DNA of 31,172 nucleotides, taken from Gammaproteobacteria bacterium (GTDB lineage Bacteria; Pseudomonadota; Gammaproteobacteria; DSM-16500). The DNA lies in contig VFKI01000155.1 in assembly GCA_009885665.1 (NCBI GenBank), forward strand, positions 1 through 31,172, written 5' to 3'. The notes under the pieces were generated by a model. It was given only the letters and a program-made list of their open reading frames with translations. It had not been told where the DNA came from and made no database searches. The position numbers were made by a program, and so were the translations under genes. Shown here one piece after another: positions 1 to 6,897 of this stretch (position 1 is the stretch's first letter; each line of letters starts with the position of its first letter).

Positions 1-86
1 CCTCGAAATACTTCAGTATTCCTGCGATTTTTCTTCTTCCGGTACGCTTATATCTGACACCACGCTGGGCGCAATCTGTCAAAGTT

Positions 87-103
87 ATTTATGCGCAGAG
101 CCT
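87..103. repeat. Short dispersed repeat, copy 1
   Basis: The 17-base string atttatgcgcagagcct occurs here and again, identically, at 10673-10689. A looser relative lies at 29481-29505, where agttaatttatgc and cct are kept. This copy sits 11 bases past the stop codon of the DoxX-like gene, on its 3' side. The function is unknown. It may be a fragment of a longer dispersed repeat. An identical 17-mer twice in 31 kb is unlikely by chance. Confidence 0.55.
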
Positions 104-114
104 AACTTCATCCA

Positions 115-879
115 CTACATCCACCAGCGAATAAGCGCCGGAATATTGAAGCGCTCTTTTAATAATTGATCAAACGAAAATTGTGGTGAGCGACAAACGG
201 CGAATGAGGCAATCATTACCATCCATAATACAGCAAACTCCCAGCCGCCACCGACATTTGCCCAAATAAATCCCAGCATAAAATGATGACCCAGCAAAGT
301 GGCGATGAGTAAATATAGCACTGTTAAGCTGGCGCCGAGACGTGTGAATAATCCGAAAGATAGCGCAATGGCGGCGCCAAACTCACAAAACCCTGCCAGC
401 CAAACAAAAAAATCGGCATGCGCGACGCCCAGGGAGATAAATGCTTGGACATCCACTAAATGCGGCGCGGATCCGGCAAACAATTTTTCAGTAAAATGGG
501 GTACAAAATTAAGGCCAAGATAGAGGCGAATAAAGACAAGTTGCCAGTCGTGCCAATTGCCCGTTTGGCGGGCGCAATAGAAAAAATTTACCAGCGCAGC
601 GAGAAAACCGCACAATAACAGCCAAGTGACGGGTGATACATCATAAATACACGCAATGCGCCAGGCGATCATCATGCCAAGCAAACTCGGCAAATAGCCC
701 CAAATAAAACTTTGATAACTCAATAAGCAAAATACGATAGACCAGGCCAGCCATGCCAACATAAAGAAATGTGCGATGCCAGGTATGTTAGTTGCGGGTT
801 GTATGATCGTTAGTATGGCTGCGGCGCTGAGCGCAAGCAAGTTCAGCGTCGTTAAAATAACATGGCCATGGCTTGTCAT
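115..879 (-). CDS. DoxX-like integral membrane protein
   Basis: A 254-residue polytopic membrane protein with about eight hydrophobic segments. The C-terminal half (about residues 115-230) looks like a DoxX domain: a first helix with RLYLGLNFVPHFTEKLF, a helix with LAGFCEFGAAIALSFGLFTRLGA, and a final helix after GGGWEFAVLW. The N-terminal half adds four more membrane helices, so the protein is longer than minimal DoxX proteins (roughly 130-150 residues). DoxX-family proteins have been tied to quinone and thiol redox complexes, but the substrate cannot be read from the sequence. The ATG is preceded by a good ribosome site (gaggat). The gene lies 308 bp downstream of a kinase/regulator pair on the same strand, with a perfect FNR-type palindrome about 150 bp upstream. 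Oxygen or redox control is possible but inferred. Confidence 0.8.
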   Translation of the reverse strand: MTSHGHVILTTLNLLALSAAAILTIIQPATNIPGIAHFFMLAWLAWSIVFCLLSYQSFIWGYLPSLLGMMIAWRIACIYDVSPVTWLLLCGFLAALVNFFYCARQTGNWHDWQLVFIRLYLGLNFVPHFTEKLFAGSAPHLVDVQAFISLGVAHADFFVWLAGFCEFGAAIALSFGLFTRLGASLTVLYLLIATLLGHHFMLGFIWANVGGGWEFAVLWMVMIASFAVCRSPQFSFDQLLKERFNIPALIRWWM

Positions 880-1026
880 AATGTATCCTCACTTTTAGCG
901 CTTTTTTGAGCATCTACGGTGGGTTGTCTCCTTATCCAGTATTGTCGATATATTTTTTTTTACACGCTTTTTAACAAAAAAATGGCAAACTGCCGAATAC
1001 TTTTTAATCTTGAGGCTTTTAACTAG

Positions 1027-1040
1027 TTGATTTATATCAA
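1027..1040. promoter_or_regulatory. FNR/ANR-type binding site
   Basis: The sequence ttgatttatatcaa matches the FNR/ANR consensus TTGAT-N4-ATCAA at all ten defined positions. Its centre is about 154 bp upstream of the DoxX-like start codon, on the side from which that gene is read. FNR-family proteins switch genes with oxygen supply. CRP-family relatives use similar half-sites (TGTGA), and no FNR gene is seen here, so the binding protein is inferred. Confidence 0.5.
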
Positions 1041-1089
1041 TTTTTTATTTAGAAAACCGTTTGTCTGTGTGTTGGCAATCGAACGCTCA

Positions 1090-1163
1090 GCGCGCGCCAT
1101 TGGCGATACATGCTATATGACAATAAGCGCGCGTTATTGGCGATACATGCCATATGACAATGC
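1090..1163. repeat. 37-bp direct tandem duplication
   Basis: Two adjacent copies, starting at 1090 and 1127, share gcgcgcg, then attggcgatacatgc, then atatgacaat. They differ at only a few positions. The second copy runs into a short palindrome (gccatatggc, 1162-1171) that ends 16 bases before the response-regulator stop codon. It may be a slippage product or a pair of protein-binding repeats. No function can be assigned. Confidence 0.7.
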
Positions 1164-1187
1164 CATATGGCTTATGGCTTCTTACGA

Positions 1188-1580
1188 CTAACGTGAAGAC
1201 GATGTCTCCTGCTTACCATGTACCAATAGCTCGATTGCCATCAATAATGCCGAATTATCGATCGGTTTTTCAAATGAAACGGCGGCACCTAGCGTTTCAG
1301 ATAAATCCAGATAACCAATCGGATCCAAGCGACCGCCACCCGAAATTGCGATGATATCCATGTCTGGATGTTTATTGCGGACTTCTGAAATTAAGGTGAT
1401 ACCACTTTTTTTGGGCATAATGATATCGGTAATCATGATGTCAGGATTGCTGGTTTTAAGCATTTCTGTCGCTTCGTCACCATTGTTGGCTGTTTGCACC
1501 TGGTGGGAGGCGCGTGTCAATATTTGCGCCAACATATCACGTACTAATTCATCATCTTCAACCAGCAGAATGTTTGCCAT
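1188..1580 (-). CDS. Single-domain (CheY-like) response regulator
   Basis: A 130-residue receiver domain with no output domain. The acidic pocket is EDD at residues 8-10, the phospho-acceptor is Asp52 in MITDIIMPKKSG, the switch Thr/Ser position falls in AISGGG, and the conserved lysine is in FEKP. The start is set by the ATG at 1580, which follows ggaga; the reading frame continues upstream but only through sequence belonging to the kinase gene. The start lies 23 bases inside the 3' end of the kinase gene, so the two are translationally linked and almost certainly partners. With no DNA-binding domain, the regulator probably acts by protein contact or within a phosphorelay. The downstream target is not visible. 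Confidence 0.9.
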   Translation of the reverse strand: MANILLVEDDELVRDMLAQILTRASHQVQTANNGDEATEMLKTSNPDIMITDIIMPKKSGITLISEVRNKHPDMDIIAISGGGRLDPIGYLDLSETLGAAVSFEKPIDNSALLMAIELLVHGKQETSSSR

Positions 1581-2655
1581 CTGTATTCTCCATATATTCA
1601 GGTAAATATAAAGTAAAAGTTGCACCACTACCCGGTGTGCTGTTGACGGTGATTTCGCCCATATGCTCTTTAACAATAGAGTGAACAGTCGATAAGCCGA
1701 GGCCAGTGCCACGCCCAACTTCTTTAGTCGTAAAAAAAGGTTCGAAAATACGTTCGCGCGTCGCCGCATCCATGCCATGGCCGGTATCCATCAGACTGAT
1801 TTTATAATAATGCGTAGCGTCATTTAATTTGGAAAACCCATGTGCTTCAGGTGACGATGCGCCAATACGGTCTAGCTGGACGGTAATGTCACCTTCGCCA
1901 TCCATCGCATCCACGGCATTGGTTATCAAGTTAACAATGACTTGATGTAGCTGAGTTTGATTACCCAAAATAGTATAGTCATCGGCAATAGGTTTGTAAT
2001 GAATAATAACACTGGCCGGAATAGTGGGTTTTAATAATGCCATCGCACCTTCAATGGCTTCGCCAAGATGGATGGGTTTTAAATCTTGATGTTGGCGACG
2101 GCTGAAAGCCAGAATACGCGCGACTAAATCTTGGCCACGTCGTGCCGCGGTCAGTACTTTACCCAAATTTTTATACAGTGTCGTATCAGGTGCGGAATCT
2201 TGCTGTGCCATTTCGGCGTAGCCCATGATGGCATATAACAAATTATTGAAGTCATGCGCAATACCGCCTGCTAGCGTGCCGATGGCTTGTAATTTTTGTC
2301 CTTGCAATAAGGCTTTTTCTAATTGTTGCTGATTGGCTTCAGTTTGCAAGCGTTCTGATAATTCTTTTTCGAAATTTGCCGTCATGGTGATGAGTTCGGC
2401 GCGATGACGACGGCCGAATTGTATCAAAAAAACGATGATGAGCGCGCTCACGGTAATGCAGCTACTGATGAGGAGCTCGACGGTATGGTCGGGTATATTG
2501 GGAAATATAGGCAGCTGCGACATAAAAAAGCTTGCAGCAATAACACAGATGATAAGGGTAACCAGTAGGGGTCGCCACAGGCTGGGGAGCGTTGCAGATG
2601 TTTTTAATGCTGTGTTGTCCATATAAGGCTTTTCATCCTGGTTAATCGAGCGCAT
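1558..2655 (-). CDS. Membrane sensor histidine kinase (NtrB-like catalytic core)
   Basis: Two membrane helices (about residues 28-48 and 61-80) enclose a periplasmic loop of only about ten residues. A coiled linker (about 85-120) follows, then the H-box with His134 in AGGIAHDFNNLL, the N-box with Asn246 in NLITNAVDAM, the G1 box DTGHGMD (290-296), the F-box IFEPFFTTK and the G2 box GRGTGLGL (314-321). There is no PAS, HAMP or sizeable periplasmic sensor domain, so the signal is probably sensed in or near the membrane. An alternative start is the ATG at 2622, with aggatg upstream. A possible -10 (tagaat on the minus strand, 2670-2675) would leave almost no leader for the 2655 start, which favours 2622. 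The 3' end overlaps the regulator gene. Divergent from smc. Confidence 0.9.
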   Translation of the reverse strand: MRSINQDEKPYMDNTALKTSATLPSLWRPLLVTLIICVIAASFFMSQLPIFPNIPDHTVELLISSCITVSALIIVFLIQFGRRHRAELITMTANFEKELSERLQTEANQQQLEKALLQGQKLQAIGTLAGGIAHDFNNLLYAIMGYAEMAQQDSAPDTTLYKNLGKVLTAARRGQDLVARILAFSRRQHQDLKPIHLGEAIEGAMALLKPTIPASVIIHYKPIADDYTILGNQTQLHQVIVNLITNAVDAMDGEGDITVQLDRIGASSPEAHGFSKLNDATHYYKISLMDTGHGMDAATRERIFEPFFTTKEVGRGTGLGLSTVHSIVKEHMGEITVNSTPGSGATFTLYLPEYMENTDGKHSAG

Positions 2656-2679
2656 TAATAGCTTAATCGATTCTAGGCG

Positions 2680-2709
2680 TTGAGGCTACCACTGTCTTTC
2701 ATATATACT
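2680..2709 (+). promoter_or_regulatory. Probable sigma-70 promoter of the smc operon
   Basis: A -35 of ttgagg (2680-2685) and a -10 of tatact (2704-2709) are separated by 18 bp. This places transcription start near 2716, about 25 bases before the smc ATG. It lies in the 85-bp divergent gap with the kinase gene. Confidence 0.55.
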
Positions 2710-2740
2710 CTTCGACTGATGACGATGGGGTGGAGATGGC

Positions 2741-5700
2741 ATGCAGCTGAAAAAGATTAAACTCGCAGGATTTAAATCCTTTGTGGATCCTGTCATAGTG
2801 CCGGTTGAAAGCCATTTGGTGGCGATTGTGGGGCCCAATGGTTGCGGTAAATCCAATCTCATTGATGCCGTTTGTTGGGTGATGGGCGAAAGCTCCGCCA
2901 AATATTTGCGCGGCGAATCGCTCACCGATGTGATTTTTAATGGCTCAAGCGCGCGTAAACCTGTGGGTCAAGCGTCAGTCGAGTTAATATTTGATAACAC
3001 GGATGGCAAGCTGGGTGGCGAATATGCTAACTATGCTGAAGTTTCCATCCGTCGCACGATCAATCGCGATAGTGAATCGGCTTGGTATTTAAATGGCAGC
3101 CGCTGTCGGCGTCGCGATATCATCGATATTTTTTTGGGTACGGGTCTCGGGCCACGCAGTTATTCTATCATTGGCCAAAATATGATTTCACGTTTAATCG
3201 AAGCCAAGCCGGAAGAATTGCGTAATTATCTAGAAGAAGCCGCTGGTATTTCCAAATATCGTGAACGGCGCCGTGAAACGGAAACGCGGATCCAACATAC
3301 ACGTGAAAATTTAGCGCGCCTCGATGATATTCGCACTGAACTCGAGCGTCAGTTGGTCACATTAAAGCGTCAATCCGATGCGGCAGAAAAATTTAAAGTA
3401 TTAAAACGCGACGAGCGCACCTTGCGCGCTATATCATTAGCATTACAATGGCGTCAGCTGGATGGACGACGCGTCGATGATTCTTTACAAATTCAACAAC
3501 AAGAAACGGGGTTGGAAGCTAAGCAGGCGGAAGCGACGGCATTATCACTGTCCATCGAACAATTGCGCGATCGTCAAATAGAAACCAATGAAGCATTTCA
3601 AGGCGTACAACGGCGTTTTTATGATGCGGGTAATCACATTACGCGCATTGAACAAGATATTCACCATACGCGTGAACGTCGCCGGCAATGGCAAACAGAC
3701 CTCGATCAAACGCAACGTGAATGTCAGCACGCCGAACAAAAATTGACAGAGGCCGTTGCCGATCTCGCACAATTAACCGCCTCTTGTCAGCAACTTTTGC
3801 CGCAACGTGCCGCAGCGGCTGAAGCGGCTGAAGCAGCTAAAGTTGCAGCCATAGCGGCTGAAACAGCGGTTGCGCAATGGCAAAATCAATGGGATACATT
3901 TAGTCGCGAAACGGCGAAAGCGAATGAAACGGCGCGCGTTGAGCAAACGCGTATTACCCAATTGGAACAACGTTTAGTCCAACTGGCCGAACGCGATACG
4001 CGTCTTGTTGATGACATTAACCAATTGTCTAGCGGTGAGCAAGGGGATGTACTTGCAGCGTTACAAAGTAAAGTGGATGCAGCGGCCGGTGAAGTCGAGC
4101 AACACACGGTAGCACTTGCCGCATTGCGTAATGAAATGCAGACGCTAGAACATACGCAGCAACAACGTAATCGCGATGCAAATGGCGTACGCGAACGGTT
4201 ACAAAAATTACGTGGCCAGCAAGCCTCATTAGAAGCTTTACAACAAACGGCTTTGGGACAACGTGACAATCGTGTGACGCGCTGGTTGGAAGGACAACAA
4301 TTAAATCAGCGGCCGCGTCTTGCTAAGGGGTTAAAAGTGGCGGCGGGTTGGGAAGACGTCGTTGAAAAAGTATTGGGGATTTGTTTGCAAGCTGTCTGTG
4401 TGGATGCGCTGGCGGATGTGTTACAACGCGCAGATACTTTTGCGCATGGTAGTTTATGTTTAGTCGATAAAAATAATGCGGCGCGCTTAATCGATACACA
4501 AATTAACGCGAAACCGTTAACAAGTATTATTCAATCTGATTGGCCATTAGCCAGTCTCATTGCGGGTATTTATATTGCAGAAACCTTAGATGAAGCGCAA
4601 TCACTTGTTGCAACGCTTGCGGCGCATGAATCCGTTATTACCCGTAGCGGTATTTGGTTGGGGCCTGGCTGGTTGAAAGTATTACGGGAAGATAATCCTG
4701 CCGCCGGTGTATTGCAGCGTGAACAAGAATTAGCAACGCTTGTGCAAGATGCGGCAAGCTTGACGCGTGAATTGCAAACCTTAGAAACAGCGATCAGCGA
4801 TGGGCGCCAACAACGCGAGCAATTGGAAAAACAACGCGATATACAGCAAGCGCAATTAAATGCAATGACGACGGCAGCGGCAGAAATACGCACGCAATTG
4901 AAAATGCGCGCGGCGCAACAAGCAGAATTGACAGCGCGTCACGCGCGCTTACACAATGAGCAAGCATCGATTGCGGCGCAAACGACAACGCTACATAACG
5001 AATTGGCCGTCGCGCGCGAAAAGTGGCAGGCAGCGTTAGCATTATTAGAAACGCAAACCCGCCAGCGTGATCAATTGACTGCGGCGCGTGATAGTGTACG
5101 TCAAGCCGCGCAAACTGAACGTCATACCGCCGATACAACACGTGAAGCGGCGCATCATCTTGCGTTGCAATTGCAGGCAGCGCAATCGCGCCAACAAATT
5201 TTGCAGCAATCACAAGCACATTTGCAGCGACAACTGACAACAGCGACAGAGCGTTTGTCCGCTTTACAGAGCGATGGGGCAACGCTGGCTGCGGTTGAAA
5301 CCCTGGAAACTGAATTAACGGCTGCATTAAACGCACGTATGCTGATTGAAAATGAATTAAATGCTGCGCGTATGGCGGTCGATGCGTGTACCCATGAAAT
5401 GCGTGAATTAGAAAATACCCGCCATGAAGTAGAAAATGAAGTCAATCGCATTCGAGATATTCTGCAAGCTTTACGCGTGGAAAGTGAAGGTTTGCGTATT
5501 CGCGTTGAAGGCATTATTCAACAATTTGCTGAAATTCAAATTCGGCTAGAAGATGTGTTAGCAGAATTGCCGGCAGATGCAACAGTTGAGGCGTGTCATG
5601 CACAATTGGAACAAGTTGGCCGGCGTATTGCGCGCTTAGGCCCGATTAATTTGGTCGCGATTGATGAATATGCTACGTGCAATGAACGCAAAGAATATCT

Positions 5701-6250
5701 AGACCATCAGCATGCTGATTTATTGGCGGGTTTATCGACGTTGGAAAATGCGATTGCCAAAATGGATAAGGAAACGCGTGCACGTTTTCGTGAAACTTTT
5801 GACGAAGTGAATATGCATTTTCAGGAATTATTTCCCACTATTTTTGGTGGGGGTAAAGCGTGGATGCAATTGGAAGGTGAGAATTTGCTGGATGCGGGTG
5901 TCACTATCATGGCGTGTCCGCCAGGCAAACGGAACAGCACCATTCATTTACTGTCGGGCGGTGAGAAAGCCATGACAGCAATTGCTTTGGTATTTTCTAT
6001 TTTTCATTTGAATCCAGCGCCCTTTTGTTTACTTGACGAAGTGGATGCGCCATTGGATGATGCGAATATCGGTCGTTTTTGTGACTTAGTGAAAAAAATG
6101 TCAGAAAAAACGCAGTTTATTTTTATCAGTCATAATAAATTAGCGATTGAAATGGGGGATCATTTGATGGGGGTTACCATGCATGAGCCTGGTGTATCCC
6201 GTCTCGTGAGTGTTAATGTAGAAGAGGCTGTCAGTCTCGCAAACGCATAG
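2741..6250 (+). CDS. smc: Chromosome segregation protein SMC
   Basis: A 1169-residue structural-maintenance-of-chromosomes ATPase, the usual full length. The N-terminal head carries Walker A GPNGCGKSN at residues 31-39. Long coiled coils (about 165-500 and 660-1000, rich in Q, E, R and A) flank a globular hinge (about 525-650). The C-terminal head has the ABC signature LLSGGEKAM (about 1070) and Walker B FCLLDEVDAPLDD (about 1096). It forms an ATP-driven ring with ScpA/ScpB that compacts and separates sister chromosomes; scpAB are not in the window. The ATG at 2741 follows gtggag. It is the first gene of smc-zipA-ligA-yciB-bolA. Having SMC rather than MukB points to a Legionella/Coxiella/Pseudomonas/Xanthomonas-like gammaproteobacterium and away from enterics. 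Confidence 0.97.
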   Translation: MQLKKIKLAGFKSFVDPVIVPVESHLVAIVGPNGCGKSNLIDAVCWVMGESSAKYLRGESLTDVIFNGSSARKPVGQASVELIFDNTDGKLGGEYANYAEVSIRRTINRDSESAWYLNGSRCRRRDIIDIFLGTGLGPRSYSIIGQNMISRLIEAKPEELRNYLEEAAGISKYRERRRETETRIQHTRENLARLDDIRTELERQLVTLKRQSDAAEKFKVLKRDERTLRAISLALQWRQLDGRRVDDSLQIQQQETGLEAKQAEATALSLSIEQLRDRQIETNEAFQGVQRRFYDAGNHITRIEQDIHHTRERRRQWQTDLDQTQRECQHAEQKLTEAVADLAQLTASCQQLLPQRAAAAEAAEAAKVAAIAAETAVAQWQNQWDTFSRETAKANETARVEQTRITQLEQRLVQLAERDTRLVDDINQLSSGEQGDVLAALQSKVDAAAGEVEQHTVALAALRNEMQTLEHTQQQRNRDANGVRERLQKLRGQQASLEALQQTALGQRDNRVTRWLEGQQLNQRPRLAKGLKVAAGWEDVVEKVLGICLQAVCVDALADVLQRADTFAHGSLCLVDKNNAARLIDTQINAKPLTSIIQSDWPLASLIAGIYIAETLDEAQSLVATLAAHESVITRSGIWLGPGWLKVLREDNPAAGVLQREQELATLVQDAASLTRELQTLETAISDGRQQREQLEKQRDIQQAQLNAMTTAAAEIRTQLKMRAAQQAELTARHARLHNEQASIAAQTTTLHNELAVAREKWQAALALLETQTRQRDQLTAARDSVRQAAQTERHTADTTREAAHHLALQLQAAQSRQQILQQSQAHLQRQLTTATERLSALQSDGATLAAVETLETELTAALNARMLIENELNAARMAVDACTHEMRELENTRHEVENEVNRIRDILQALRVESEGLRIRVEGIIQQFAEIQIRLEDVLAELPADATVEACHAQLEQVGRRIARLGPINLVAIDEYATCNERKEYLDHQHADLLAGLSTLENAIAKMDKETRARFRETFDEVNMHFQELFPTIFGGGKAWMQLEGENLLDAGVTIMACPPGKRNSTIHLLSGGEKAMTAIALVFSIFHLNPAPFCLLDEVDAPLDDANIGRFCDLVKKMSEKTQFIFISHNKLAIEMGDHLMGVTMHEPGVSRLVSVNVEEAVSLANA

Positions 6251-6261
6251 GAGTTATAGAA

Positions 6262-6897
6262 ATGGAAAGCTATATCAAGTTAGTGTTATTTTTAATTGCT
6301 GCGAGTGCACAGGTATTTGTCATTTTCGTGCTATTGCATGACTGGATTAAGCGTCGTCAAGAAATGAAATTTTTTCCAGAAAAATTAAGCATGGAAGCAG
6401 AGTTTCGTTTGGAACAAGCGGCGGCGGAATCGGTTAAAACGACGGTCACAACCATACACCCTAAACAGCCGACTGCACCACAAGTAGACGAAATACTTTC
6501 CTTGGCCGTTATGGCAAAAGAGGAGAGTCGATTTGAGTCTTATGATTTATTGGCGGCAATTGCAGCGACGGGCTTGACGTATGGCAAAATGAATATTTTT
6601 CATTATTTCCCGAGTGACGCAGTGCAATCTGATGCGCCCTGGTTTAGCTTGGCTTCTGCAGATAAGCCAGGCGATTTTGATATGGATGAAATTGGCAATT
6701 TTTCATGCAGCGGTTTGTTATTATTTATGCAAATATCGAATGTTGCTGAGCCCTATGTGGTATATCAATGTATGTTAGATGTCGCGCGTCAATTGGCAGA
6801 GTATTTAGGCGGCGAATTACGTGCTTCACCCACGATGCCGTGGAATACGGCAGCGGCTGAGCGTTGTGAAGCTAAATTGATGGCGTATTGCATGTGA
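6262..6897 (+). CDS. zipA: Cell division protein ZipA (short form)
   Basis: A 211-residue protein with one N-terminal membrane anchor (about residues 5-27, out-in topology expected), then a short charged linker (28-70) and a C-terminal ZipA domain (about 72-208). Domain landmarks are the FSCSGLLLFMQI strand and the ending MLDVARQLAEYLGGELRAS. ZipA tethers FtsZ to the inner membrane at the septum. Enterobacterial ZipA is about 330 residues because of a long P/Q-rich linker that is nearly absent here. The position between smc and ligA is classic for zipA and supports the call where sequence similarity is weak. The ribosome site is aggag. The stop codon overlaps the ligA start. Confidence 0.88.
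   Translation: MESYIKLVLFLIAASAQVFVIFVLLHDWIKRRQEMKFFPEKLSMEAEFRLEQAAAESVKTTVTTIHPKQPTAPQVDEILSLAVMAKEESRFESYDLLAAIAATGLTYGKMNIFHYFPSDAVQSDAPWFSLASADKPGDFDMDEIGNFSCSGLLLFMQISNVAEPYVVYQCMLDVARQLAEYLGGELRASPTMPWNTAAAERCEAKLMAYCM

Larger units (their letters stand above)
880..1187. other. 308-bp intergenic region upstream of the DoxX-like gene
   Basis: No coding potential is evident. It holds the ribosome site of the DoxX-like gene, long A/T runs (about 952-961 and 977-983), a perfect FNR-type palindrome at 1027-1040, and a 37-bp tandem duplication at 1090-1163 next to the response-regulator stop codon. A single promoter for the DoxX-like gene could not be chosen, because the AT-rich stretch offers several poor -10 candidates. 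Confidence 0.6.

Noticed and set aside
1581..1778. N-terminal extension of the response regulator
   Set aside because: The extra 66 residues are the out-of-frame kinase coding sequence. A good ribosome site precedes the internal ATG, which aligns with receiver domains.
3773..5514. Several long antisense reading frames inside smc
   Set aside because: They follow from the codon bias of the coiled-coil region (rich in GCG, CAA and CGT), overlap each other, lack ribosome sites and look like no protein.
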